Positions 1 to 6,442 of a DNA stretch of 35,647 nucleotides are shown piece after piece. A program made the translations under genes and the position numbers. The notes under the pieces were generated by a model that saw nothing but the letters and a program-made list of their open reading frames with translations, ran no database searches and was not told the origin of the DNA. Source of the DNA: JBCCQH01 sp039024435 (lineage in GTDB: Bacteria > Bacteroidota > Bacteroidia > J057 > JADKCL01); NCBI GenBank assembly GCA_039024435.1, contig JBCCQH010000079.1:1-35647 (forward strand), in the 5' to 3' direction. How positions within the stretch are numbered: the stretch's first letter is position 1; the number at the start of each line of letters is the position of its first letter.

Positions 1-914
1 GCCAGCAGATACAGTGCAGCTTCAAATTCCAATCCCCCCGGAACGGGCGTTCCGGTGTGCGGACACAGATGCGGTGCCAGCCCATCCACGTCAAAGCTGA
101 TGTATACCTTTTGCGGCAGGTCGGCGATGATCTCCACACATTGCCCGGCCCAGGTTTTCCCGGAAAATGCCGCCCGCGCCAATTCCCGTCCGGTAAAACA
201 GCGCACCCGCTCCCCCTCAGCACGCACCCGGTCCGCTTCGGCCCGGCAAAAATCGCGTACGCCCACCGGAACCAGGTGCGTGACCTGCGGCAGCCCGAGG
301 GCGTGGTGCATGATCGATGCGTGAGAATAGGTGAATCCCCCGTACGCTTCCCGCAAATCCAGGTGGGCGTCGATCTGCAAGATCCCGAACTCCGGGTGGC
401 GCTCCGCCAATGCCCGCAGGTAGCCCAGCGGCGTACTGTGGTCGCCCCCGAGCAGGATGACTTGCTTGCCCCGGTCCAGCCAGCCCGCCACCGTCTCTTG
501 CACGATCCCATTCAGGGTCGCCCCCGCCGCATTCAACTCCGCCAACCGTTCGGCCAGGGCGGGGTGCTGGGCCATCTGGCCACCGTGCTCCAAAAAGTGG
601 ATCAACTCTACCGCCCAGGGCCGAAAGCCCGCATTCAATTGCTGAATCACCGGATTTTCCTCCGCCAGGGCAATTCCAACCTTCCAAAACTCGCCCGCCC
701 CTTCGTCGTAGAGGTCGAGTTGGGGCGAGGCCGCTAAGATGGTCGCCGGGCCCTGGGCGGTGCCCGCCCGGTAAGACACGGTCACCTCCCAGGGCACCGG
801 CACGATCACGATGTCCGCCTCCTCCACGGAAAACGGCAGACCAAAGATCCCACCATTGACCCGGCCGGGGCCATCCGGGTCAAACCCGGCTCCTCCCCCG
901 TTCGGCGTACTCAC
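1..914 (-). CDS. Ureohydrolase (agmatinase/arginase family), C-terminus cut by window edge
   Basis: Metal-dependent ureohydrolase that would release urea from a guanidino substrate. Agmatine to putrescine is the most likely reaction because the upstream gene makes spermidine; arginase or formimidoylglutamase activity is not excluded. 304 residues are visible and the frame is still open at base 1. Family metal ligands are present: GGDHS (His159), IDAHLD (Asp182, His184, Asp186) and SFDVDG (Asp275, Asp277), followed by TGTPVPGG. The Asp usually found in the DP pair after this last motif is Ala280 here (GLAP). The start is a GTG at 914-912 whose last bases overlap the TGA of the upstream gene (GTGA), which suggests translational coupling. 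The family is clear; the substrate is inference. Confidence 0.88.
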   Translation of the reverse strand, partial: MSTPNGGGAGFDPDGPGRVNGGIFGLPFSVEEADIVIVPVPWEVTVSYRAGTAQGPATILAASPQLDLYDEGAGEFWKVGIALAEENPVIQQLNAGFRPWAVELIHFLEHGGQMAQHPALAERLAELNAAGATLNGIVQETVAGWLDRGKQVILLGGDHSTPLGYLRALAERHPEFGILQIDAHLDLREAYGGFTYSHASIMHHALGLPQVTHLVPVGVRDFCRAEADRVRAEGERVRCFTGRELARAAFSGKTWAGQCVEIIADLPQKVYISFDVDGLAPHLCPHTGTPVPGGLEFEAALYLL

Positions 915-2203
915 GCCGTCACCTCCGCGGCCAATAGTTTCCGCACGAAACGCGGCAGCACAAAAGCCGCTTGGTGAACGTCGGCATCGTAGTAATCGAG
1001 GTCATGCTGCTCGGCAAATGCCCGCGCGGCCGCAAAATCGAGGTCCTGGATCGGGTGCAGGTCCGCCTTACTACAAAAGGAAAAGCTCCAGGTTCCCGAA
1101 GGATAGGTGGGAATCTGTCCGAGGTAGCAGTGGACATTTTCCGGCCCGAATATCGCGCGGTAGCAGGCGTAAATCTCCTGGAAAACTCGGACGTTGTAGC
1201 GCGGAGACTCGCTCTGAGTGATCATGATCCCGCGCTCATTGAGCACGCGGTGTACGCCCCGGTAAAATTCGGCGGTGAAGAGCCCCTTCCCCGGCCCTAC
1301 CGGATCGGTCGAGTCCACGATCACCAAGTCAAAAGCCGCTTCCGGAGCCTCAGCCACATAATTGATGCCATCATCGATGCGCAAATCCAAGCGCGGATTG
1401 TCCAGTTCGACGGCAATCCCGGGCAGGTATTCGCGGGAAGCATCGACCACCATCTGATCGATTTCCACCATGACCACCTCTTCGAGTTGTGGATAGCGCA
1501 GCAGTTCACGGGCCACGCCGCCATCGCCCCCCCCGATGATGAGTGCCCGCCGGGCATCGGTCCGAAGTTGCATCGGGACGTGGGCGATCATCTCGTGGTA
1601 AGCGTATTCGTCCCCTTCCGAGGTCATCACCAAACCATCCAGGGTAAGCAAGCGTCCGTAGGCGTAGGTGTCGTAGACCTCAACTTTCTGGAACTCGGAC
1701 TGCCCCAGAAATAGGCGGTCGCCGCGATGGCGGAGGGATATGGCAATGTTCTCGTTCCGCTCAGTGAACCAGACGTTGCGGTTCTGCTGAATCGGCGGTC
1801 TGGGCGCCTCGCGGTCCGGGTCGAGGGTATTTTTTGCTCCTGACTTACCCAATTGACTTTCCTGTCCACGCAGCATTTCCATGGCCGAAGCGTAGCCCGC
1901 CCCAAAGGCCTTTTCCAGGAACTTGTAGCACACCCAGGGATCGACCGAGTCGCCACAGGTAAATATGTCCACGGCGGCATAGCCGTACTCTGGCCAAGTG
2001 TGAATGGCGAGATGACTCTCGTGGATCACCACCACGCCCGAGGCCCCGAAAGGCGAAAAATGGTGGAAAGTACTGTTGATCACCGTCGCATTGGCCGCGC
2101 CGGCCGCTTTGAGCATATTGCCCTCGATCAACGCCACATCGTTCAGGATGTCCGGATCGCACTCGTAGTACTCCACAACCAATTGTCTGCCCAGAGAATT
2201 CAT
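911..2203 (-). CDS. S-adenosylmethionine decarboxylase-spermidine synthase fusion (SpeD-SpeE)
   Basis: 430-residue bifunctional polyamine enzyme. Residues 1 to about 113 form a short bacterial SpeD domain: the proenzyme cleavage site is Glu62-Ser63 in VVIHESHLAIHTWPE, so Ser63 would become the pyruvoyl group, and FTCGD carries Cys83. A linker of about 30 residues rich in Pro, Arg and Gln leads to a SpeE domain (about 143-430) with GGGDGG (224-229, AdoMet-type site), VEID (246-249) and VDSTDP (297-301, catalytic Asp). The first half makes decarboxylated AdoMet and the second transfers its aminopropyl group to putrescine. ATG at 2203 was chosen because homology to SpeD begins there; the open frame continues to 2377 only through repeat DNA. 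The stop overlaps the downstream ureohydrolase start. Probably cytoplasmic. Confidence 0.93.
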   Translation of the reverse strand: MNSLGRQLVVEYYECDPDILNDVALIEGNMLKAAGAANATVINSTFHHFSPFGASGVVVIHESHLAIHTWPEYGYAAVDIFTCGDSVDPWVCYKFLEKAFGAGYASAMEMLRGQESQLGKSGAKNTLDPDREAPRPPIQQNRNVWFTERNENIAISLRHRGDRLFLGQSEFQKVEVYDTYAYGRLLTLDGLVMTSEGDEYAYHEMIAHVPMQLRTDARRALIIGGGDGGVARELLRYPQLEEVVMVEIDQMVVDASREYLPGIAVELDNPRLDLRIDDGINYVAEAPEAAFDLVIVDSTDPVGPGKGLFTAEFYRGVHRVLNERGIMITQSESPRYNVRVFQEIYACYRAIFGPENVHCYLGQIPTYPSGTWSFSFCSKADLHPIQDLDFAAARAFAEQHDLDYYDADVHQAAFVLPRFVRKLLAAEVTA

Positions 2204-2256
2204 GCTTTCAAATTGAATTGAATTCCGCAATGACCGGAAAAGTTGCAAGGTAAGAA

Positions 2257-2615
2257 TTTCCAAGGGGAGAATTTCCGATTGCCTGATTTCCAATGGGCGA
2301 GTCCCAGACGCGCAAACAGCGATGCACAAGCAACCAAAAACGTCGCTACAACCCGGGGGATCGTAGCCGCACGGCACGCCGTGCGGCCCCCGAGGATTTT
2401 CCGTGGAGAATTTCCAATTGATCGATTTTCAATTTCCAATTCGCGCGTCTTAAACGCGCGTCCCAATGCGCAAACAGCACTGAATAAGTCGCAACAACCC
2501 GGGGATCGTAGCCGCACGGCGTGCCGTGCGGCCCCCGAGGATTTTCCGTGGAGAATTTCCAATTGCCTGATTTACAATCGGGCAATGGGCGCGTTCCGAA
2601 TGCGCAACCTCCGAT
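2257..2615. repeat. Imperfect tandem REP/MITE-like repeat, unit about 140-145 bp, 2.5 copies
   Basis: This fills most of the 550-bp gap between speDE and the acyl-CoA synthetase terminator. The phrase GAGAATTTCC followed by (A/G)ATTG recurs near 2268, 2407 and 2551, each time followed by an A/T-rich stretch, a segment like GGGCG...GTCCCA or GCGTTCC, and GCGCAAACAGC or a variant. A perfect hairpin lies inside the middle unit (CGCGCGT at 2442-2448 pairs with ACGCGCG at 2454-2460). No convincing gene is present. Short open frames here are products of the repeats. Confidence 0.75.
2342..2565. repeat. Two near-identical 78/79-bp copies with a palindromic core
   Basis: Copies at 2342-2420 and 2488-2565 differ at one base, one single-base indel and the two central bases of a palindrome. 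The palindromes (2366-2387 and 2511-2532) have arms GCCGCACGGC and GCCGTGCGGC around AC in the first copy and GT in the second, so the 22-bp core of one copy is exactly the reverse complement of the other. The flanks (GGGGATCGTA before, CCCCGAGG after) keep the same orientation. The layout resembles REP or small MITE elements; family membership cannot be judged from one locus. Confidence 0.8.
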
Positions 2616-2702
2616 GATTAAAACTTGCCCCCAAAATTTTCCAATCGCCGACCAGCCGTCATCACCATTGGAAATGCTCGAATTGGAAATTGACAACTCA
2701 TT

Positions 2703-2738
2703 AAAAAAGCCCCCACCCTACCGGGCGGAGGCTTTTTG
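2703..2738 (-). terminator. Intrinsic terminator of the acyl-CoA synthetase gene
   Basis: Read on the minus strand, AAAAAGCCTCCGCCC pairs with GGGTGGGGGCTTTTTT, giving a stem of about 15 bp including two G-U pairs, a short loop and a T tract. It begins about 16 bases after the acyl-CoA synthetase stop codon. The A tract on the other side could also let it act rightward. Confidence 0.85.
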
Positions 2739-2754
2739 TATCTCAATGTTCTGA

Positions 2755-4521
2755 TCACACGTTGTAGATCTTCGCGATTTCGGCTTTGTACTTTTCGTTG
2801 ATGATTTTACGCTTGAGCTTGAGACTCGGCGTGAGTTCGCCGCCGTCCACGCTCAATTCGCTGGGCAACAGTTCGAAGCGCTTGATCATTTCCCACTTGC
2901 CAAACCCAACGTTCAGGCGTTCACACTCCGATTCAAACTTGGCCTTGACTTGGGGATTGGCGATGATGGCGGCCGGCATGTCGCGGTTGTAGCTGATCTC
3001 CTCGTCGGTCAGCCAATCGCAGAGGATTTCAAAGTTCGGAACGATGAGCGCGCCGGGGAACTTTTGCCCCTCGCCCACGACCACGACTTGCTCGATGAAC
3101 AGGGACTCTTTGAACTTGTTCTCGATGACCTGCGGCGCGACGTATTTGCCTCCCGAGGTCTTCCACATCTCTTTCTTCCGGTCGGTGATGCGGAGGAAGC
3201 CGTCTTTGAGTTCCCCGATGTCGCCGGTGTGAAACCAGCCATTTTCGTCGATGACGCTCTTGGTCTTTTCTTCGTTTTTGTAGTAGCCCAGCATTACATT
3301 CGGGCCTTTGTAGCAAATCTCTCCGTCAGGGAAAATTTTCACTTCGCCTCCGCTGATGACCTTGCCGACCGCACCGATGCGCATTTCCCCTTTTCGGAAA
3401 CCATTCACCGAGATGACCGGCGAAGTTTCAGTGAGGCCGTAGCCTTCGACCAGCGGCACACCGATGGCGTTGTAAAAGCGGGCGAGGCGGGATTGCAGGG
3501 CGGCCGAACCGGAAGCCACCGCGATCACGCGGTCCAGGCCGGCTTTGGCACGGATCTTTGAGAAGACCAGCTTGTCCGCGAGGTTGAGCTGGGTGTGGAA
3601 CCAACCCCCATTTTTGCGGTCCGGTGACCACTTCAGCGCGAGATCGGTAGCCCACTTGAAGGCACGGAGTTTGAAACCGGAATTGGCGAGTCCACCGGCC
3701 TGTACCTTGTCGTAAACCTTTTCTAACAGGCGCGGCACAGCCGTAAATACGTGTGGGCGAATCGCCTTGAGGTTTTCGGGGATTTCGTCGATTGCTCCAA
3801 AACGCACCGCAATGCCCACAAAGTAGTACATGTAACAGATCATCCGCTCAAAGATGTGACTCAGCGGCAGGAAGCTCAGACCAATGTGGCCGTGGTGAAC
3901 TGGTAGCCGCTCAATCGAGGAGTTGATGTTCGATACGATATTGTTGTGGGACAGCATTACACCCTTGGGCTTGCCGGTCGTGCCGGAAGTGTAAATGATC
4001 GTCGCCAAGTCATCCGCCTTGATTGTGTCCTGGATCTCCTTGAGGCGGCTGCGTTCTTCATCCTGGACCGACTTGAACAATTCGCGGTACAGGGGCGCGC
4101 CCTTGACCTCACGGAAGGTAAATACCTGGGCGAGGCTGCTGACATTCGCTTGGCAGCCTTTGATTTTTGTGTACAGTTCGGCCTCTTCCGTAAACACCGC
4201 CTTCATCTCACAGTGGTTCATGATGTAGGTGAGGTCTTCGGCCGAAGAAGTCGGGTAAAGCGGGACCACAATGCCGCCCATCTTCTGGATGGCGAGATCG
4301 GCGAGGGCCCATTCCACGCAGTTGCCGGAGATGATGCCGATCATATCGCCTTTTTTCAGGCCGAGTTCGAGCAGCCCAACGGCCATGCTGTCGGTCATTT
4401 CGATGACCTGCTTGGTAGAATGCGTTTCCCACACCCCGTTTACCTTGCCGCCGAGCGCATCGCCGAGCGGATATTTTTCCATTTGATACGGGAAAATATC
4501 AAAGAGTCGTTTGACTTCCAT
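2755..4521 (-). CDS. Long-chain fatty acid-CoA ligase (AMP-forming)
   Basis: 588-residue ANL-superfamily adenylating enzyme, typical length for long-chain acyl-CoA synthetases. It activates a fatty acid with ATP to an acyl-AMP and then to acyl-CoA, for membrane lipid reuse or beta-oxidation. Visible motifs: P-loop-like YTSGTTGKPKG (177-187), EGYGLTETSP (359-368), GWFHTGDIGE (428-437), DRKKE (447-451) and the catalytic-lysine loop KTSGGKYVAP (454-463). There is no signal peptide, so it is probably cytoplasmic or membrane-associated. It is transcribed alone, with a strong terminator downstream and about 610 bp of gene-free DNA upstream. A sequence one base off the Bacteroidota -7 box (TATATTTT, minus strand, 4583-4576) lies about 55 bp before the ATG, without a well-placed -33 element. 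Chain-length preference cannot be read. Confidence 0.93.
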   Translation of the reverse strand: MEVKRLFDIFPYQMEKYPLGDALGGKVNGVWETHSTKQVIEMTDSMAVGLLELGLKKGDMIGIISGNCVEWALADLAIQKMGGIVVPLYPTSSAEDLTYIMNHCEMKAVFTEEAELYTKIKGCQANVSSLAQVFTFREVKGAPLYRELFKSVQDEERSRLKEIQDTIKADDLATIIYTSGTTGKPKGVMLSHNNIVSNINSSIERLPVHHGHIGLSFLPLSHIFERMICYMYYFVGIAVRFGAIDEIPENLKAIRPHVFTAVPRLLEKVYDKVQAGGLANSGFKLRAFKWATDLALKWSPDRKNGGWFHTQLNLADKLVFSKIRAKAGLDRVIAVASGSAALQSRLARFYNAIGVPLVEGYGLTETSPVISVNGFRKGEMRIGAVGKVISGGEVKIFPDGEICYKGPNVMLGYYKNEEKTKSVIDENGWFHTGDIGELKDGFLRITDRKKEMWKTSGGKYVAPQVIENKFKESLFIEQVVVVGEGQKFPGALIVPNFEILCDWLTDEEISYNRDMPAAIIANPQVKAKFESECERLNVGFGKWEMIKRFELLPSELSVDGGELTPSLKLKRKIINEKYKAEIAKIYNV

Positions 4522-4818
4522 AGGAGAATATTTGCTTAGTACAGAAACAATCGAGAATCGAAGAGTAATAATAGTAAAATATACCTTTTAATCCCTAATA
4601 TACTGGCAGTCAAATCTTCAAAAAGCAACCTGTGCGGCGCACCTGACCACAAACGGTTCGATTTCTCAATGCTTCCAAAATTGGGTTTGATTCTGCGAAA
4701 ATGCGGTGGGTCTGGGACCTGCGCTACCGCCCGATATTCTCCTCTATCTACCTAAAACAGGGTAGTCCGGCAAAATTATTACCCCCAATAAGGTATTGAA
4801 TTTCAGCTTTCCGGGTGC

Positions 4819-4841
4819 TTATTTAGAACCGTTCTAAATAA
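4819..4841. promoter_or_regulatory. Perfect 23-bp dyad, candidate repressor operator
   Basis: Arms TTATTTAGAAC (4819-4829) and GTTCTAAATAA (4831-4841) are exact reverse complements around a single central C. The inner part has the 7-1-7 spacing known for Fur/PerR-family boxes (TTAGAAT-N-ATTCTAA) and differs only at the base pair next to the centre. It lies about 300 bp upstream of the acyl-CoA synthetase start and about 150 bp before an orphan rightward terminator. The regulator is unknown; the Fur/PerR link rests on spacing and resemblance only. Confidence 0.5.
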
Positions 4842-5028
4842 AGAACAATTCGAGGAAACTCGATCTCGGAAAATTCCGAACTGGATACTTTGTAACCACC
4901 GAAAATTTAGGATCTGATTTAGTTCAACTTCTTTCAACCTCTCTACCATTTTCCGACAGACCAAATCATTTGTCAATCAGCTAACCCGTTGCAGACTGCG
5001 TAAAATTCCCGCAGTCTGCATTTTTTTT
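4842..5028 (+). ncRNA. Candidate small regulatory RNA ending in an intrinsic terminator
   Basis: No protein gene precedes the strong rightward terminator at 4990-5028; the nearest upstream gene reads away. Between the dyad at 4819-4841 and the terminator there is no ATG. The first part folds locally: TCGAG-GAAA-CTCGA (4850-4863, a GNRA tetraloop) and TCGGA-AAAT-TCCGA (4866-4879). A pyrimidine-rich, unstructured stretch follows. Operator, structured 5' part and terminator together suggest a transcript of about 130-190 nt. The 5' end is a guess: TACTTTG at 4886-4892 resembles a -7 box with one base missing from its spacer, and no clear -33 element is seen. It matches no RNA family I recognise. 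Confidence 0.4.
4990..5028 (+). terminator. Orphan rightward intrinsic terminator
   Basis: An 11-bp perfect stem (TGCAGACTGCG at 4990-5000 with CGCAGTCTGCA at 5010-5020), a 9-base loop and eight T residues (5021-5028). The T tract exists only in the plus direction, so it cannot serve the minus-strand gene to its right, which has its own terminator. Confidence 0.85.
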
Positions 5029-5065
5029 GCCCCGGGTGAGCCCCCGTCCGTGATTTCAGGAAGGA

Positions 5066-5107
5066 CAAAAAAATTGGCACCTGCCACTTGAAACAAGCGC
5101 AGGTGCC
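5066..5107 (-). terminator. Intrinsic terminator of the Cys-rich protein gene
   Basis: On the minus strand GGCACCTGC and GCAGGTGCC (5099-5107 and 5076-5084 on the plus strand) form a 9-bp stem with a 14-base loop, followed by AA and seven T residues. It starts about 25 bp after the stop at 5133. Confidence 0.85.
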
Positions 5108-5132
5108 TCCTCAAAAGTGCATCAATCCAACT

Positions 5133-6344
5133 TCACTCCAACTTTAATTCCATCGGAAAAGAAGTCTGCCCGGTACGCTGTCCGTGCAGCTCAATGCTCT
5201 CAATGCAGTACTGGGCCCGCAGCGAATACTTGCCCGGTGGAGTATCGCGGGCCACCATGGTCAACTGAGTGGAGTGACAAGTGCAACTGCTTAGGCATGG
5301 GAAATGAATCAGGCGATCCGGGACAATCCGCAGCGCAGCGGCCCCATCCGCGGTCGTGCGTCCATTCGGAGACCAGGTCAGGGCGGTAATGGTCAGGCCC
5401 CGAAAGGAGACATTTGTGAAGGGGTTGCACACGGTAATCAGGACCGCCTGGGTACCTTGGATTTCGATTTGCTCGGCGGGAGGGTCCCCGTAGTGAAAGA
5501 AAAAACAGGGCTTGATCTCGGGCAGGTCAGCATCGCGGCATTGAAATGCCGGGCGGCTGGGCGCCCCACACAGTTGGGGATGGTTTTCCGTCCCCGGCAC
5601 GGTAAAGGCCTTTTGCCGCATTTCTTCTTCCAGCCAAATGGAATGCCAGTCGAAATAGGGCTGGCAATCCCCGCACTTGGGATCCGGGCACGCGCAATCG
5701 GCGCACTCCTGCCTGGTCAGGCGCTTTACCGGCAGGCGAAACACCAAAAACTCAGCGTGGTCAAATCCAGCAAAAGGATGGTAATTGGGCCCGGCGGGGT
5801 AGCGGCTGCCACTTGCATTTCCCGAGTCGTGCCAGACAAAGCGCGCTTGCGGAGCGATGCCCGGTACGGTGAAGGCAAAGGGCATCCCGCTGGCATCATT
5901 GCTCTGCCCGACGAAGGGCGCTCCCCAATCCGCCCGGTAATTCCCAATCACGATTTGGGCGGAGACTTGGGCCATCCGGGGCCGCGGATGATTTGCAGAG
6001 CTCACGTTGTTGTCGGTGGCCAATACTTGCCACACGGGGTCGCCGGTGCGGACGGTCCGGGTGCCGGTCAGCTCAGCTAGGAAGCCATTTTGCCCGTATT
6101 TGTTCGACCAACCGACAAAGTACAAGTAATCGCAGCAACTCGCCTGGCCTTCGATGCGGGTAGGATCCTCACTTTGGAAATCGATGGAATACAGCTTGCG
6201 GGTCACCTTGGCGGCGGTTCCCAGGTACACATCCACAAAGTCATCGCACCAAATATGGCCCCGAAATCTCACCGGGCCACACGTACCTCCTTTCGGTTTT
6301 TTTCCGGACTTGAGTTCCGGTGGAAATTGCATTTGTTCGTTCAT
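5133..6344 (-). CDS. Cys-rich protein of unknown function
   Basis: 403 residues; I do not recognise a family. There are about 17 cysteines. Five are clustered in ECADCACPDPKCGDC near the middle, a spacing like a metal-binding or disulfide knot, and others appear as ASCCDY near the N-terminus and PCLSSCTCHS near the C-terminus. Many aromatic and Pro/Gly residues and beta-prone segments point to a mostly beta protein. No signal peptide is visible: the N-terminus MNEQMQFPPELKSGKKPKGG is polar. The start is the ATG at 6344; a GTG directly before it (6347) is possible. It lies 98 bp downstream of the metzincin lipoprotein gene on the same strand and ends at a clear terminator, so the two probably form an operon. 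Function unknown. Confidence 0.8.
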   Translation of the reverse strand: MNEQMQFPPELKSGKKPKGGTCGPVRFRGHIWCDDFVDVYLGTAAKVTRKLYSIDFQSEDPTRIEGQASCCDYLYFVGWSNKYGQNGFLAELTGTRTVRTGDPVWQVLATDNNVSSANHPRPRMAQVSAQIVIGNYRADWGAPFVGQSNDASGMPFAFTVPGIAPQARFVWHDSGNASGSRYPAGPNYHPFAGFDHAEFLVFRLPVKRLTRQECADCACPDPKCGDCQPYFDWHSIWLEEEMRQKAFTVPGTENHPQLCGAPSRPAFQCRDADLPEIKPCFFFHYGDPPAEQIEIQGTQAVLITVCNPFTNVSFRGLTITALTWSPNGRTTADGAAALRIVPDRLIHFPCLSSCTCHSTQLTMVARDTPPGKYSLRAQYCIESIELHGQRTGQTSFPMELKLE

Positions 6345-6442
6345 CACTTTCGGAATTTTAGATTGGAAAATTTAGGATCGGCCCCCCCGGGTTCCCGCCG
6401 GAACTTGGGCGGAGCGAATCAATTCTTTAAGGATAGGTTAGG

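Noticed and set aside
2204..2377. N-terminal extension of SpeD-SpeE
   Set aside because: Reads through repeat DNA; SpeD homology starts at ATG 2203.
4701..4799. Small open frame of 32 codons (MRWVWDLRYRPIFSS...) and an overlapping 28-codon frame at 4669-4755
   Set aside because: No ribosome site, no family resemblance, and length expected by chance in this GC range.
4901..6379. 14-bp direct repeat GAAAATTTAGGATC at 4901-4914 and 6366-6379 around the Cys-rich gene, as target-site duplication
   Set aside because: Too long for usual target duplications, lies in A/T-rich spacers, and no mobile element lies between.
6386..6410. Hairpin between the metzincin and Cys-rich genes as a terminator
   Set aside because: Stem relies on G-T pairs on the plus strand only and lacks a T tract on the transcribed strand.
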